Notes: generated from the letters alone by a model not told the origin. A stretch of DNA of 23,512 bases from Rickettsiaceae bacterium (GCA_030731565.1 JANQTT010000029.1:1-23512), one strand, 5' to 3'. Positions 1 through 8,820 are shown, counted from the first letter of the stretch. Numbers and translations: made by a program.

Positions 1-68
<68 letters not shown>

Positions 69-323
69 AACTTTTACTGGTATATTCTGATGAGATGGGT
101 AACAGATTATACTTAAAGACTAGGTAACAGTTTTATTCCAAAAAGATCAATAGATGGTTTTGCTCTACAAATATCCATATTAAAATATCCTAAGTTTAAA
201 GTGAATAACTATAATTGACTAGGCTATATTCCTTGGCAATTTTTATTGTATGAGTTACGAATAAGAAATTTAGGTTATTTTACTGTAACTTGTTAAAAGA
301 TTTAAAATTAGTTCAATTTATGC
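69..323. other. Intergenic region, no gene seen; contains a lone repeat end
   Basis: No open frame with coding character was found between the two tRNA genes. The only recognisable item is TTTAAAGTGAATAACTATA at 195-213. It is identical over 19 bases to the right arm (8907-8925) of the inverted-repeat element upstream of the SdhA-type gene. I find no matching left arm nearby, so it looks like a solo end or a decayed copy. Confidence 0.5.
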
Positions 324-352
324 TTGCGAGCGCATAAAAACTATTATATATT
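324..352 (+). promoter_or_regulatory. Promoter of tRNA-Asp/dut
   Basis: A -35 box TTGCGA (324-329) and a -10 box TATATT (347-352) are separated by 17 bases. Transcription would start around 358-360, about 12 bases before the mature tRNA-Asp. No terminator lies between the tRNA and dut, so this promoter probably serves both. Confidence 0.55.
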
Positions 353-371
353 ACGTTTGCTTTTGGTATAT

Positions 372-448
372 GGGGGTGTAGCTCAGCTGGTTAGAGTATC
401 TGCCTGTCACGCAGAGGGCCGCGGGTTCGAGTCCCGTCACTCCCGCCA
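372..448 (+). tRNA. tRNA-Asp (GTC)
   Basis: This is a complete 77-nt cloverleaf. The acceptor stem GGGGGTG pairs with CACTCCC (one G-U pair). The D arm is GCTCAGCTGGTTAGAGT, the anticodon loop is CTGTCAC with anticodon GTC, and the T arm is GGGTTCGAGTCCC. The discriminator base is G73, the identity base for aspartate, and CCA is encoded. It lies 46 bp upstream of dut and is probably co-transcribed with it. Confidence 0.97.
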
Positions 449-494
449 TTTTACCAAAGCTTCAAAAAATCAATTCCCAAAAAAGCCTATTATT

Positions 495-938
495 ATGACG
501 ATTGTAAGAATCAAACAGCTAGAAAATGCAAACGGACTTCCTGTGCCTCATTATGCAACAGAACAAAGCGCTGGACTAGACTTACCTGCTGCAATCGAAG
601 ATGATGTGGTAATAAAGGCTGGTCAAACGGAAATTATTCCAACTGGGATTGCTATTGCACTACCGGCAGGTTACGAAGCACAAATTAGACCACGATCAGG
701 TCTTGCTGCAAAACATAGTATAACCGTGCTAAACTCACCTGGTACTATCGATGCAGACTACAGAGGAGAAATTAAAGCGATCCTAATTAATCACAGCGCA
801 GAAGATTTCATAATCACTCGCGGTATGCGTATTGCCCAAATGGTAATTGCAAAATATGAGCACGTACAGTTTGACGAAGTAGAATCATTAGAAGAAACCC
901 AGCGCGGTACTGGCGGATTTGGATCCACAGGCAAATAA
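495..938 (+). CDS. dut: dUTP diphosphatase (dUTPase)
   Basis: It hydrolyses dUTP to dUMP and pyrophosphate, keeping uracil out of DNA and supplying dUMP for thymidylate synthesis; the family enzyme is a cytosolic homotrimer. All five motifs of the trimeric family are present in the 147-residue product: AGLDLPA (26-32), PRSGLA (66-71), [10 protein letters not shown] (83-92, with the catalytic Asp and Tyr), RIAQM (112-116) and the C-terminal arm [10 protein letters not shown] (137-146). I place the start at ATG 495. The frame stays open upstream to 324 only because it reads through tRNA-Asp, and the family's N-terminus fits 495. There is no strong Shine-Dalgarno site. Length is normal for the family. 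Confidence 0.96.
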   Translation: MTIVRIKQLENANGLPVPHYATEQSAGLDLPAAIEDDVVIKAGQTEIIPTGIAIALPAGYEAQIRPRSGLAAKHSITVLNSPGTIDADYRGEIKAILINHSAEDFIITRGMRIAQMVIAKYEHVQFDEVESLEETQRGTGGFGSTGK

Positions 939-972
939 GAAATAAAATTCTGTAAACTTCACAATTTAATTC

Positions 973-1080
973 ACTATAGTCATTTAATTTGGATATGGGA
1001 CTAGGAGCGATGAGCAAAGCCTATAATAATAGGTGAGCGAGGAGTAACAACGTCCATTTTCAAAGTAAATGACTATATAG
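973..1080. repeat. Inverted-repeat element, copy 1 of a dispersed family
   Basis: The left arm (973-1001) and right arm (1052-1080) are imperfect inverted repeats of about 28 bp. They flank a core holding AGCAAAGCCTAT and AATAGGTGAGCGAGGAGTAAC (1013-1048). The core contains a small palindrome, CCTAT/ATAGG. The same core recurs at about 8855-8895 and 19042-19083, with a deleted copy at 17205-17262. It sits just after dut. No open frame is apparent, so it is best described as a MITE-like or palindromic intergenic repeat. Confidence 0.75.
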
Positions 1081-1154
1081 TCAGTTAGGGAAGTGTTCAT
1101 CATAGATAGACAGCATAATTAATTTCTTTCGCTGTTTGCCGAAGCCATCCGCCA

Positions 1155-1261
1155 GTCATCCTGAATTTATTTGGCTTTGCCGCCCTTGCGGGTCAGGATC
1201 TTTTTTATCGCTATAATATAGCGCATTGTCTTCTGAGATTCTGAAACAAGTTCAGAATGAC
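1155..1261. repeat. Palindromic element with GTCAT...ATGAC ends
   Basis: The ends GTCATCCTGAATTTATTT (1155-1172) and AAACAAGTTCAGAATGAC (1244-1261) are inverted repeats with about four mismatches. Inside are TCAGGATC and a perfect short hairpin, CGCTATA-A-TATAGCG (1209-1223). Ends of the type GTCATYCTGAA, with internal TCAGGATCT and GAGATTCTGA, are common in dispersed alphaproteobacterial and rickettsial repeats. It differs from the element at 973-1080 in both arms and core, so this is a second repeat family. It lies between dut and rbfA and has no coding capacity. Confidence 0.7.
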
Positions 1262-1331
1262 CATAGGGAGCTTTAGATCTTATATATCTATAATGAATAC
1301 TCCCTTTAGAGTTGAACAAAAAACTCTCTTT

Positions 1332-1721
1332 TTACTTCAATAATTTCTCTACTAATATTGTATTTTTTTCTCCCTCATCGTAATAAAATCGAATCTCAGG
1401 AGAATATTTTAAATTTACCTGACGAGTAACATAATTGCGTATAACATACTTTGACTCCTCTAAAGCTTCGAGTAATTCACTTATAGAAAGTTCTGTATTA
1501 AACGGAACAAAAAAACAATTTGCAACTTTAAGGTCTGGGCTGATATTAACCTCAACTATGCTAATCGGAACCCCATAAAGGCGATAATCAAGCTTTCCTT
1601 CTCGCCGAAAACATTCTACAAGAGATGAATGAATAGTTTGAGCGACCTTCAATTGCCTTTGTGATTGCTCTTTATGACGTATGCTTAATTTATAATTTTT
1701 TTTGCTCTTCAACAATTTCAA
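1332..1721 (-). CDS. rbfA: Ribosome-binding factor A
   Basis: RbfA binds the 30S subunit and assists late maturation of the 16S rRNA 5' end. The 129-residue product shows the family's pattern: [15 protein letters not shown] near the N-terminus, [19 protein letters not shown] in the middle, and a C-terminal [10 protein letters not shown] (family consensus xxPxLxFxxD). It is the last gene of rimP-nusA-infB-rbfA and overlaps the infB end by 32 bp. No ATG is available. The first possible start is TTG at 1721, but AGAGG lies only 3 bases before it. The TTG at 1715 is better spaced (about 9 bases) and may be the true start. Translation is probably coupled to infB. Confidence 0.88.
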   Translation of the reverse strand: MKLLKSKKNYKLSIRHKEQSQRQLKVAQTIHSSLVECFRREGKLDYRLYGVPISIVEVNISPDLKVANCFFVPFNTELSISELLEALEESKYVIRNYVTRQVNLKYSPEIRFYYDEGEKNTILVEKLLK

Positions 1722-4080
1722 AAACCTCTACCGAATCATCAACTTTAATATCGTCATAATTTTCAAAAGCTATACCGCATTCATAGCCCTCTTTTACCTC
1801 TTTTACATCATCCTTAAAGCGCTTCAGGGTCTTAAGCTTGCCTTCATGAATCACGATACTATCTCGAAGCAACCTTACACCCGCTCCTCTTTTGATCATG
1901 CCTTTAGTAACATAGCTACCGGCTATTTTACCAACTTTTGAGATATTAAAGACTTCACGAATAACAACTGAACCAATATACACTTCGCGGATAATTGGCG
2001 ATAACATACCGCTCATTATTGCTTTAATATCATCGATGAGATTGTATATTATTGAGTAATATCTAATATCAACTTTGTTGTTTTCAGCTAAGCTAGTAGC
2101 CGCATTATTAGCTCTAACATTGAAGCCCAGAATTAATGCACCAGAAGCAGTAGCAAGCGTTATGTCGGACTCTGTAATTCCACCAACTGCACTATGCAGG
2201 ACTTTTAATTTCACCTCGTCGCTTTCAATTTTACCAAGACTTGTTATGATTGCTTCAATTGAACCATGCACATCACCCTTAATAATAAGGGGTAATTCTT
2301 TAATTTTATTTCCTCCAGATGCCTTTAAGAACAAGTCTTCTAAACTTGTTTTTGATGCGGTTACTTGCAGATCGCGAGCCTTGCGTTGTCTATACTCGAC
2401 AATATCTCTTGCTTGTTTATCTGTTTCTGCAACATTAAATATGTCCCCAGCAGATGGAGCATCGTTCAAGCCATAAACTTCAACAGCTACTGAAGGCCCA
2501 GCTTCGTTGATTGTCTGCCCTTTATCATTGCATAGCGTTCTTACTCTTCCATAAGCATTTCCAGCAATAATAAGGTCTCCTTTTTTAAGAGTTCCTCTTT
2601 GAACAATAACAGTTGCAATCACCCCGCGAGACTGATCAACCTTTGATTCAACCACTACTCCACTGGCAATAGCATCTGGATTAGCTTTTAATTCTTGCAT
2701 TTCTGCAACCAAAAGGATAGCTTCTTCGAGCTTATCAAGGTTTTTCTTTTGTTTTGCTGATACCCCAACAGTAATGATATCACCACCTAAATCTTCTGGA
2801 ACCAATTCATAGCTTAATAACTCGGTTTTTACTCGATCAATATCCGCCTCTGGTTTATCAATCTTATTGATTGCGACGATAATAGGCACTCCTGCAGCTT
2901 TTGCGTGGCTGATAGCTTCAACTGTTTGCGCTTTAATTCCATCGTCTGCAGCAACTACTAAAACTACAATATCCGTAGCTTGCGCTCCGCGTGTTCGCAT
3001 TTCAGTAAACGCCTCATGCCCAGGGGTATCAATAAACGTAATCATGCGATTATCAGAAATTGTTACTGTATAAGCTCCGATATGCTGAGTAATACCACCC
3101 GCTTCACCACCAACAATATCCGTAGACTTTAATGCATCAAGCAGTGAAGTCTTACCGTGATCAACATGACCCATAACTGTAACTATTGGAGCTCTTGGCT
3201 TTAAGTCCTCCGGGGCATCATTCTTACTTATTAAGACATCTTCTATATCAGATTCCTTTATTCTCTTTACACTATGACCTAAGGTTGTAGCTACCAGCTC
3301 TGCAGTATCCGCGTCGATTGATTGAGTACTTGTTGCCATAACGCCCATTTTCATTAGTTCACGGGTAACATCCGAGGCACGTTCCGACATTCTATTAGAA
3401 AGTTCAGCAACTGTTATAACTTCAGGAAGTATTACCTCGCGGTATACCTTATCGGCCTTCACATTACCTTCGCTCTTTCTCTTTTCTTTCGCTCTGGCTC
3501 TTTTAATAGATGCAAGAGATCTAGTCTTGAATGGAGCACTGCCTGAATCCTCTTCAAGCATATGGATAATATCAGACTTCTTTAGCCTTTTTGGCTCAAG
3601 AATTTTAGGTTTAGCTGGGACAACCTTTTCTTCTTCAACTTTTTCTTTTTGCTCAATGCCTGGAGCGCCAATAGATGACTTTTTTGTATGCTCTTTTCTA
3701 GAATTAGGCGCTTTTTCTATAACGACAACTTCATCAATTGGAGCAGCTACATCAATTTCTTCTTTAGCCTCTGGCCCCTGATTTATTTCAGCGAGCTTGC
3801 TAAGACTGCCAATGCGCATTTGCTGGTCTTCAGCAACATCTGCTTTTGATCTTTGAAGAGCAGCCAACCTTCTACTTTCCTGGTCAGTATTAGTCGCTAG
3901 ATTATGGCCTTTGCTCAAAGTTAAACCGCCTCCGGTTGCCTTACCACGTTTTACTTCAACAACTATAGATCCAGAACCGCCTAAAGTTTTTGTAACCTTT
4001 TTAGGATAATTACCTAAACTAAGTTTTGAACCACCTAGCGTCAGTTTTTTTGCCTTTTTGTCTTCTTGGTTATCTGTCAT
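1690..4080 (-). CDS. infB: Translation initiation factor IF-2
   Basis: IF-2 is a GTPase that brings fMet-tRNA to the 30S subunit and promotes subunit joining. The 796-residue product has a lysine- and glutamate-rich low-complexity N-terminus (about 1-200) and an IF2-N-like domain (about 212-275). Its G domain carries G1 GHVDHGKTS (304-312), G2 [10 protein letters not shown] (328-337), G3 DTPGH (351-355) and G4 NKID (405-408), followed by the C-terminal beta-barrel and fMet-tRNA-binding region. Length and order are normal. Third gene of its operon, it starts 59 bp after the nusA stop and has a purine-rich AAAGAG just upstream of its ATG. Confidence is high. Confidence 0.98.
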   Translation of the reverse strand: MTDNQEDKKAKKLTLGGSKLSLGNYPKKVTKTLGGSGSIVVEVKRGKATGGGLTLSKGHNLATNTDQESRRLAALQRSKADVAEDQQMRIGSLSKLAEINQGPEAKEEIDVAAPIDEVVVIEKAPNSRKEHTKKSSIGAPGIEQKEKVEEEKVVPAKPKILEPKRLKKSDIIHMLEEDSGSAPFKTRSLASIKRARAKEKRKSEGNVKADKVYREVILPEVITVAELSNRMSERASDVTRELMKMGVMATSTQSIDADTAELVATTLGHSVKRIKESDIEDVLISKNDAPEDLKPRAPIVTVMGHVDHGKTSLLDALKSTDIVGGEAGGITQHIGAYTVTISDNRMITFIDTPGHEAFTEMRTRGAQATDIVVLVVAADDGIKAQTVEAISHAKAAGVPIIVAINKIDKPEADIDRVKTELLSYELVPEDLGGDIITVGVSAKQKKNLDKLEEAILLVAEMQELKANPDAIASGVVVESKVDQSRGVIATVIVQRGTLKKGDLIIAGNAYGRVRTLCNDKGQTINEAGPSVAVEVYGLNDAPSAGDIFNVAETDKQARDIVEYRQRKARDLQVTASKTSLEDLFLKASGGNKIKELPLIIKGDVHGSIEAIITSLGKIESDEVKLKVLHSAVGGITESDITLATASGALILGFNVRANNAATSLAENNKVDIRYYSIIYNLIDDIKAIMSGMLSPIIREVYIGSVVIREVFNISKVGKIAGSYVTKGMIKRGAGVRLLRDSIVIHEGKLKTLKRFKDDVKEVKEGYECGIAFENYDDIKVDDSVEVFEIVEEQKKL

Positions 4081-4139
4081 TCACTCTTTTTCTAAATAAT
4101 TATTATTATAAACTTGGTTTTTAAACGGCTGTAAGATCC

Positions 4140-5639
4140 TTATTCGCTTCCTTGGATTTGCTCTTTAGCAAAATTAATCAAAGCCTCAATGTTTTCTGAG
4201 CTTATTACAGTCTCAGGAACCACCCCTCTAAACTCAGCAGGTGTAACTTCTCCTAAATCTTCGATTGTTTTAACACCAAATTCAGCGAGTTTCAAAATGT
4301 ATTCTGGAGGCAGATCTAATACGTCTAATAATTCTTGTTCTACTCCAAGTTTTTCTAGCCTTTCGATAATATCTTCATTTTTCTCCTCAAGGTAAGTTAT
4401 AGCACGATTTTTGAGCTCTGTAACTAAGTCCGGATCAAAACCTTCAATTGCTTCTAGAGCTTCATTCTCAGAATAGGCAATCTGCTCGATTGAAGCATAC
4501 CCTTCTGCTGAAAGCAGCTGCGCAATTACTTCTTCAACACCAAGGTATTTAGTAAATAATTCCGTAGTATTAGTGAACTCTTCGCTTCTTCTTTTAGACT
4601 CTTGATCTTCAGTCATAACGTCAATAGTAAGCCCGGTTATTTTAGAAGCCAATCGGACATTCTGACCCCTTCTACCTATTGCCATACTTAATTGATCTTC
4701 AGGCACAATGGCTTCGACTCTGTTTTTTTCTTCATCAAAAACAATTTTTGTAATTTCAGCCGGAGTCATAGCATTAATAACAAACTGGGCTACATTCTTA
4801 TCCCAATTTATTACGTCGATCTTTTCACCACTTAATTCATTAGTAATTGACCTCACCCTACTACCTCTTACACCAACGCATGAGCCAACTGGATCTATCG
4901 AAACATCAGATGCAACTACTGCAACTTTTGCTTTTGAACCAGGTTCACGAGCGATCGATCTAATTTCGATAATGTTATCATAAATTTCAGGAACTTCCAT
5001 TTCGAATAACTTTCTTAGGAAAGCATCGTCAGTTCTTGATAAAAATATTTGCGGGCCTTTTGGCTCAGGACGCACGTCCTGTACATACGCTTTAATCCTA
5101 TCACCAACTTGGAACATCTCGCCCCTAATCTGTTGATTACGGCGCAAAATTGCCTCAGCTCTGCCGACGTCAACGATAATATTTCCGAATTCAATTCGTT
5201 TTACAGTGCCATTTAGGATATCGCCTTTACGGTCTTTATAATCTTCATACTGGCGCTGCCTTTCAACCTCACCGACTTTTTGGATAATGACCTGCTTTGC
5301 AGTTTGCGCTGCAACTCTTCCAAGGTCAATCGGAGGGAGAGGCTCAAGGATGCTCTCACCAATTTTTGCGTCCGGTCTTATTGCAATCGCATCTTCGAGC
5401 AAGATTTGTTGCACTTCGTTATCTATAGATTCTACAATTTCTCTGACTCTAAACAAACTGATTTTTCCTGTGTTTTGATCAATTTGTGCACTTATATTTT
5501 GCTCTAAACCATATTTTTTACGCCCTGCAATCTGAACGGCTTGTTCCATAGCTTCGATCAAACTAGCTTTTGGAATCCCTCTTTCTCTAGATACCGAATC
5601 TACAATCTGCAAAATTTCAGCTTTACCAAAATTGTCCAT
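4140..5639 (-). CDS. nusA: Transcription termination/antitermination factor NusA
   Basis: NusA binds RNA polymerase and nascent RNA, modulating pausing, intrinsic termination and antitermination. The 499-residue product has the N-terminal polymerase-binding domain (1-130), an S1 domain (about 139-201), KH1 with DPVGSCVGVRGSRV (249-262), KH2 with IGRRGQNVRL (321-330), and a C-terminal region (about 365-495) of helix-hairpin-helix-like acidic repeats, as in other proteobacterial NusA. It lies 22 bp after rimP and 59 bp before infB. Because NusA influences intrinsic termination, the terminator-like hairpin in this operon's leader (6161-6196) is a candidate site for feedback. Confidence 0.97.
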   Translation of the reverse strand: MDNFGKAEILQIVDSVSRERGIPKASLIEAMEQAVQIAGRKKYGLEQNISAQIDQNTGKISLFRVREIVESIDNEVQQILLEDAIAIRPDAKIGESILEPLPPIDLGRVAAQTAKQVIIQKVGEVERQRQYEDYKDRKGDILNGTVKRIEFGNIIVDVGRAEAILRRNQQIRGEMFQVGDRIKAYVQDVRPEPKGPQIFLSRTDDAFLRKLFEMEVPEIYDNIIEIRSIAREPGSKAKVAVVASDVSIDPVGSCVGVRGSRVRSITNELSGEKIDVINWDKNVAQFVINAMTPAEITKIVFDEEKNRVEAIVPEDQLSMAIGRRGQNVRLASKITGLTIDVMTEDQESKRRSEEFTNTTELFTKYLGVEEVIAQLLSAEGYASIEQIAYSENEALEAIEGFDPDLVTELKNRAITYLEEKNEDIIERLEKLGVEQELLDVLDLPPEYILKLAEFGVKTIEDLGEVTPAEFRGVVPETVISSENIEALINFAKEQIQGSE

Positions 5640-5661
5640 ATTAAATCTCTCTATATTAATT

Positions 5662-6150
5662 TTATTTTTTCTTGCTTTTATTTAATAATTCTCTAAACAT
5701 TTCATCAGTGAGAACTAGGTTCGCTTTTTTAATATTTTCAAAATCAAATCCAATTTCTACATTTTTTGATTTTAACTTTATTTTCTTATCCACTACCCCA
5801 AGTAATTTTCCTCTAAATGATAAATTACCATTATGAGGTTCTTTTAAACGAATTTTTATTTCGGAATCACTGTATTTTTCAAAATCTTGCAGCGTCACTA
5901 AAGGTCTTTCTAAGCCCGCAGAAGAAACTTCTAAAAAATACTTGCCTGAAATAATGTCTTCAACATCCAGTATCGCAGATATATTACGACTAACTATTTG
6001 GCAATCACCAACTTCTATCTTTTCGCCATCAAGCCTTTCAATAAATATTTCGACTATTTTATTAGAGGATCCATTTATTGCAATTTTTACAATCCCAAAC
6101 CCTAAGTCATTTACTGTACTTTCAATTAGCTCTGCGATTTTTTTTTCCAT
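5662..6150 (-). CDS. rimP: Ribosome maturation factor RimP
   Basis: RimP acts in 30S subunit assembly, and its gene classically precedes nusA and infB. The 162-residue product shows the family's features: an N-terminal ELIESTVNDLGFGIVKI, a central acidic CQIVSRNISAILDVED, and the signature YFLEVSSAGLERPL, followed by a small C-terminal barrel. Length is typical. The ATG at 6150 is preceded by a T-run and ACAGCAAAAT, with no recognisable Shine-Dalgarno site. The gene is first in the operon. A promoter (6227-6255) and a terminator-like hairpin (6161-6196) lie directly upstream. Confidence 0.93.
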   Translation of the reverse strand: MEKKIAELIESTVNDLGFGIVKIAINGSSNKIVEIFIERLDGEKIEVGDCQIVSRNISAILDVEDIISGKYFLEVSSAGLERPLVTLQDFEKYSDSEIKIRLKEPHNGNLSFRGKLLGVVDKKIKLKSKNVEIGFDFENIKKANLVLTDEMFRELLNKSKKK

Positions 6151-6160
6151 ATTTTGCTGT

Positions 6161-6196
6161 AAAAAAAGGCAGGCAACTTATGCAGAAGCCCACCTT
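6161..6196 (-). terminator. Intrinsic terminator or attenuator in the rimP-nusA-infB leader
   Basis: Read on the minus strand, AAGGTGGGC pairs with GCCTGCCTT through a 13-nt loop (9 bp including two G-U pairs). The stem runs into seven consecutive T (complement of 6161-6167). The T-run ends only 10 bases before the rimP ATG. No promoter can fit downstream of it, so every transcript reaching rimP must read through it. It therefore behaves as an attenuator for the operon, and also as a terminator for transcripts coming from 6279-8775. Confidence 0.7.
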
Positions 6197-6226
6197 AAAT
6201 AATTTTATTATCTAATTCTTAGGCAA

Positions 6227-6255
6227 ACTATACCATAAAGCAACTGCTATCTCAA
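6227..6255 (-). promoter_or_regulatory. Promoter of the rimP operon
   Basis: On the minus strand, TTGAGA (complement of 6250-6255) is followed after 17 bases by TATAGT (complement of 6227-6232). Transcription would start near 6220, giving a leader of about 70 nt that contains the attenuator hairpin. The promoter lies in the gap between the dioxygenase-fold gene and rimP. Confidence 0.6.
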
Positions 6256-6278
6256 GTAAAAACTACTAATATACTAAT

Positions 6279-6923
6279 TTAATAGTGTTTATTAGTTTTG
6301 CCAGGAATAACTATTTCAAATTTATATATTTTCATTCCTTTTTCATTAGCAGCCTTATAAATAGACGCTAAATCAGGGTCATTTTGAGGATTTTTTACTC
6401 TCTTACTGTTCAAGACTAATCGAGTTTGCAGACTTCCCATAGAAAAATGTTCTACTCTAACATTCAAATGCGGTCTGTAATCGTGCATTGCCGGTGGATA
6501 TACAGTTATGAAGTGAAATTCGCCTTTGTTATTAGTAGTAGCAGTACCATTTCCAACAAAAGTTAAATTCGATTTTTCATCAATCAACTTTTTATCAACC
6601 ACATTTACTTTTAAAGCTTTGTAAGGATATTTTCCTTTGCAATCAGCTTGCCATGTATATATTTTGGCGTCAGCAACAGGAGCGCAGTTTTGATCCAATA
6701 CCTTACCATATACCACTATTGCTTCGCCGCAGAAAAGTACCTCCTGACCAGCCTGTCTTAAAAGGTTATTACTTGTCCTAAAGTCTGCTGGTTCATAGTC
6801 ATTCATTGCGGACTCGGAAATTTCGCAATAACTTGAATTATCTATATATTCCTCTTCTGCGAGACAAACTTTACTCAGTAAGCATAATATTATAAAAATA
6901 AATGTTGTTTTTATTTGATTCAT
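6279..6923 (-). CDS. Exported intradiol ring-cleavage dioxygenase-fold protein
   Basis: The product (214 residues) begins with an N-terminal signal peptide: K5, a hydrophobic stretch 7-17, and a likely cut after A22 (CLA-EEE). The rest follows the intradiol dioxygenase fold (catechol/protocatechuate type): YGKVLDQNCAPVADAKIYTWQADCKGKYPY (about 72-101) matches the family's core, and VYPPAMHDYRPHLNVRV (141-157) matches the metal-site segment. In classical enzymes the Fe(III) ligands are two Tyr and two His, the His being in RPAHIH. Here the equivalent appears to be RPHLN, so the second His would be Asn (N154). Catalysis is therefore uncertain. Four Cys residues in the mature part (33, 65, 80, 95) suit an exported protein. 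It lies downstream of the SdhA-type gene on the same strand. Confidence 0.7.
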   Translation of the reverse strand: MNQIKTTFIFIILCLLSKVCLAEEEYIDNSSYCEISESAMNDYEPADFRTSNNLLRQAGQEVLFCGEAIVVYGKVLDQNCAPVADAKIYTWQADCKGKYPYKALKVNVVDKKLIDEKSNLTFVGNGTATTNNKGEFHFITVYPPAMHDYRPHLNVRVEHFSMGSLQTRLVLNSKRVKNPQNDPDLASIYKAANEKGMKIYKFEIVIPGKTNKHY

Positions 6924-7023
6924 GGTGAGGTAGCCGTTTTTACTAGTTTAGTACGCACAAGCTCGTATTAATATCACCATAGCAAAATAAACCTTATATA
7001 GATAGCTTAGAGAGTCAAAACTA

Positions 7024-8775
7024 TTAGTAGTTTCTCCCCTGTGGTTGGTAAAAATCCACATTATCTTTACTTTTACGTACAGGACGCAATAAAACCTTAT
7101 CATCATTTTCGGAAGAAACTATAGAATGACCTAAAAATTTATTATCTTCATCTTTATAATCATCTCGCCAGTGTGCCCCTCTACTTTCCTTACGCCAAAT
7201 CGCAGCTTTAACGGTAGCAATTGCCGATGTGATCATATTTTCCAGCTCAAGGTAATGTTGCAGTTCTAGATTCCAGCTCAAAGATTTGTCAGAAATTGTT
7301 ATGGTATTAAACTCATTTTTAATTTGCCTGATTTGTTGCAAAGCAGTCTCCAAACCATCTTCTACTCTAAACACTCCAACGTACCTGCTCATGATATTTT
7401 TTAGAGATTTTGTAATAGATTCAACATTTCCTACATCCCCACGGAATATATTATCCATCCTTTGCAAAGCTATCGCCGCTTCATCAAATTTTAAATTTTT
7501 ATTATCAATTTTTTTCATTGATTCCGTAGCTTTTTTAGCAAAAACCAGTAAGTCTAATAATGAGTTACAACCCAGTCTCCCAGCGCCGTGAACTGATATA
7601 CAGGCTGCTTCACCAATTGCATACAAACCTTCCACTTCTATTTCTATACCACTTCTAAAGCGTATAACTTGGCATTTATTGTTGGTTGGCACTCCTCCCA
7701 TCGTATAATGGGCAGCTGGAGCAATTGGGATCAAATCTTTACTAGGATCTAGCGATATAAAACTTTTACAATTTTCATATACTGTAGGCAAGGTTTCTTT
7801 TATCTTTTCTGCACTCATATGAGTTAAATCAAGATATACATAATTACCACTTGGTCCGCAACCACGTCCATTGACTATTTCATTAGCAATAGCGCGGGCT
7901 ACTACATCTCTTGGAGCTAACTCTTTAAATTTAGGAGCGTATTCTTCCATGAATTGCACGCCTTGCTTATTTAGCAATCTTCCCCCTGCAGAGCGCGAAG
8001 CTTCAGTAATAAGCACACCGATTTCGCTAAGTGCGGTAGGATGAAATTGAACAAACTCCATATCTTGTAATGGAATACCAGCTCTTGTTGCTAAACCATT
8101 ACCGTCACCAGTACAAACCAATGATGAAGTCGCTGTTGCAAAAATTTGACTATAACCACCACTTGCAATAATTACATTCCCTGATTTAATTATTCTCAAA
8201 ATACCTAGTTCCATATCAAGGCAAATAACCCCATAACACTTATCATTTTGTACCAATAAATCTAGAGCAAAATTATAGTTATAAAATTGGACATTTTGCT
8301 TTATGGCTTCATCATATAACCTATGCATAATTGTGTTTCCTGTCTTATCTTTCGAATAACAAGCACGATGAGCAAAACCGCCCTTACCAAAGTCGGTACT
8401 TTGGCCTCCATAAATTTTCTGGTCAATTTTTCCTGCAGCATTTCTGTCAAACTCAACCCCTAATTGGTCTAAGAGATATATAATTTCAGGAGCCCGCCGG
8501 CACATTTCCTCTACTGAATCTTGGTCAGCTATCCATGCCGAGGACTTTATAGTATCGTAAGCATGCCATCGCCAATCATCTTTTGAAACATTACCAAGAC
8601 TAGCATTAATCCCGCCTTGAGCAGCTATTGTATGACTCTTTAAGGGATGTACTTTACTAATAACCGCAACATCACAGCTTCTATCTCCTGCTGCAAAGAT
8701 TGCCGCAGATAACCCGCTCCCTCCTGAACCTATAATCAACACATCATGATAATGATTCTCTATTTTAAAATCCAT
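7024..8775 (-). CDS. sdhA: Succinate dehydrogenase/fumarate reductase flavoprotein subunit (SdhA-type), divergent
   Basis: This FAD subunit would oxidise succinate to fumarate at the membrane, together with SdhB and membrane anchors. From ATG 8775 the product is 583 residues. It has the dinucleotide site IIGSGGSG (14-21), SHTIAAQGG with the histidine that binds FAD covalently (H48), QFHPT (H245), RDVVAR (R289, R294), AHYTMGGV (H356) and HGAGRLGCNSLLDLLVF (R400); all the catalytic residues known in SdhA are present. The C-terminal KESRGAHWRDDY is typical. A TTG at 8802 would add nine residues, but AAGGA lies about 10 bases before ATG 8775. The region GGFAHRACYSKDKTGN differs clearly from the usual alphaproteobacterial RTCAAADRTGH, and no sdhB/C/D is adjacent, so a paralogue or related fumarate reductase remains possible. 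Confidence 0.85.
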   Translation of the reverse strand: MDFKIENHYHDVLIIGSGGSGLSAAIFAAGDRSCDVAVISKVHPLKSHTIAAQGGINASLGNVSKDDWRWHAYDTIKSSAWIADQDSVEEMCRRAPEIIYLLDQLGVEFDRNAAGKIDQKIYGGQSTDFGKGGFAHRACYSKDKTGNTIMHRLYDEAIKQNVQFYNYNFALDLLVQNDKCYGVICLDMELGILRIIKSGNVIIASGGYSQIFATATSSLVCTGDGNGLATRAGIPLQDMEFVQFHPTALSEIGVLITEASRSAGGRLLNKQGVQFMEEYAPKFKELAPRDVVARAIANEIVNGRGCGPSGNYVYLDLTHMSAEKIKETLPTVYENCKSFISLDPSKDLIPIAPAAHYTMGGVPTNNKCQVIRFRSGIEIEVEGLYAIGEAACISVHGAGRLGCNSLLDLLVFAKKATESMKKIDNKNLKFDEAAIALQRMDNIFRGDVGNVESITKSLKNIMSRYVGVFRVEDGLETALQQIRQIKNEFNTITISDKSLSWNLELQHYLELENMITSAIATVKAAIWRKESRGAHWRDDYKDEDNKFLGHSIVSSENDDKVLLRPVRKSKDNVDFYQPQGRNY

Positions 8776-8820
8776 ATTCCCGTCATCCTTGCAGTTTATC
8801 AATCAAATGGTTATTATTTA

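Noticed and set aside
324..494. In-frame upstream extension of dut giving 57 extra residues (containing [15 protein letters not shown])
   Set aside because: That peptide is the translation of tRNA-Asp (372-448), a familiar artefact. The real dUTPase start is ATG 495.
1305..1331. Terminator-like hairpin AGAGTT/AACTCT followed by CTTTTT on the plus strand
   Set aside because: The stem is only six pairs and AT-rich, it is about 370 bp after dut, and it lies in the wrong orientation for rbfA.
8776..8802. N-terminal extension of the SdhA-type protein from TTG 8802
   Set aside because: ATG 8775 has AAGGA about 10 bases upstream, and the extra residues do not match the family N-terminus.
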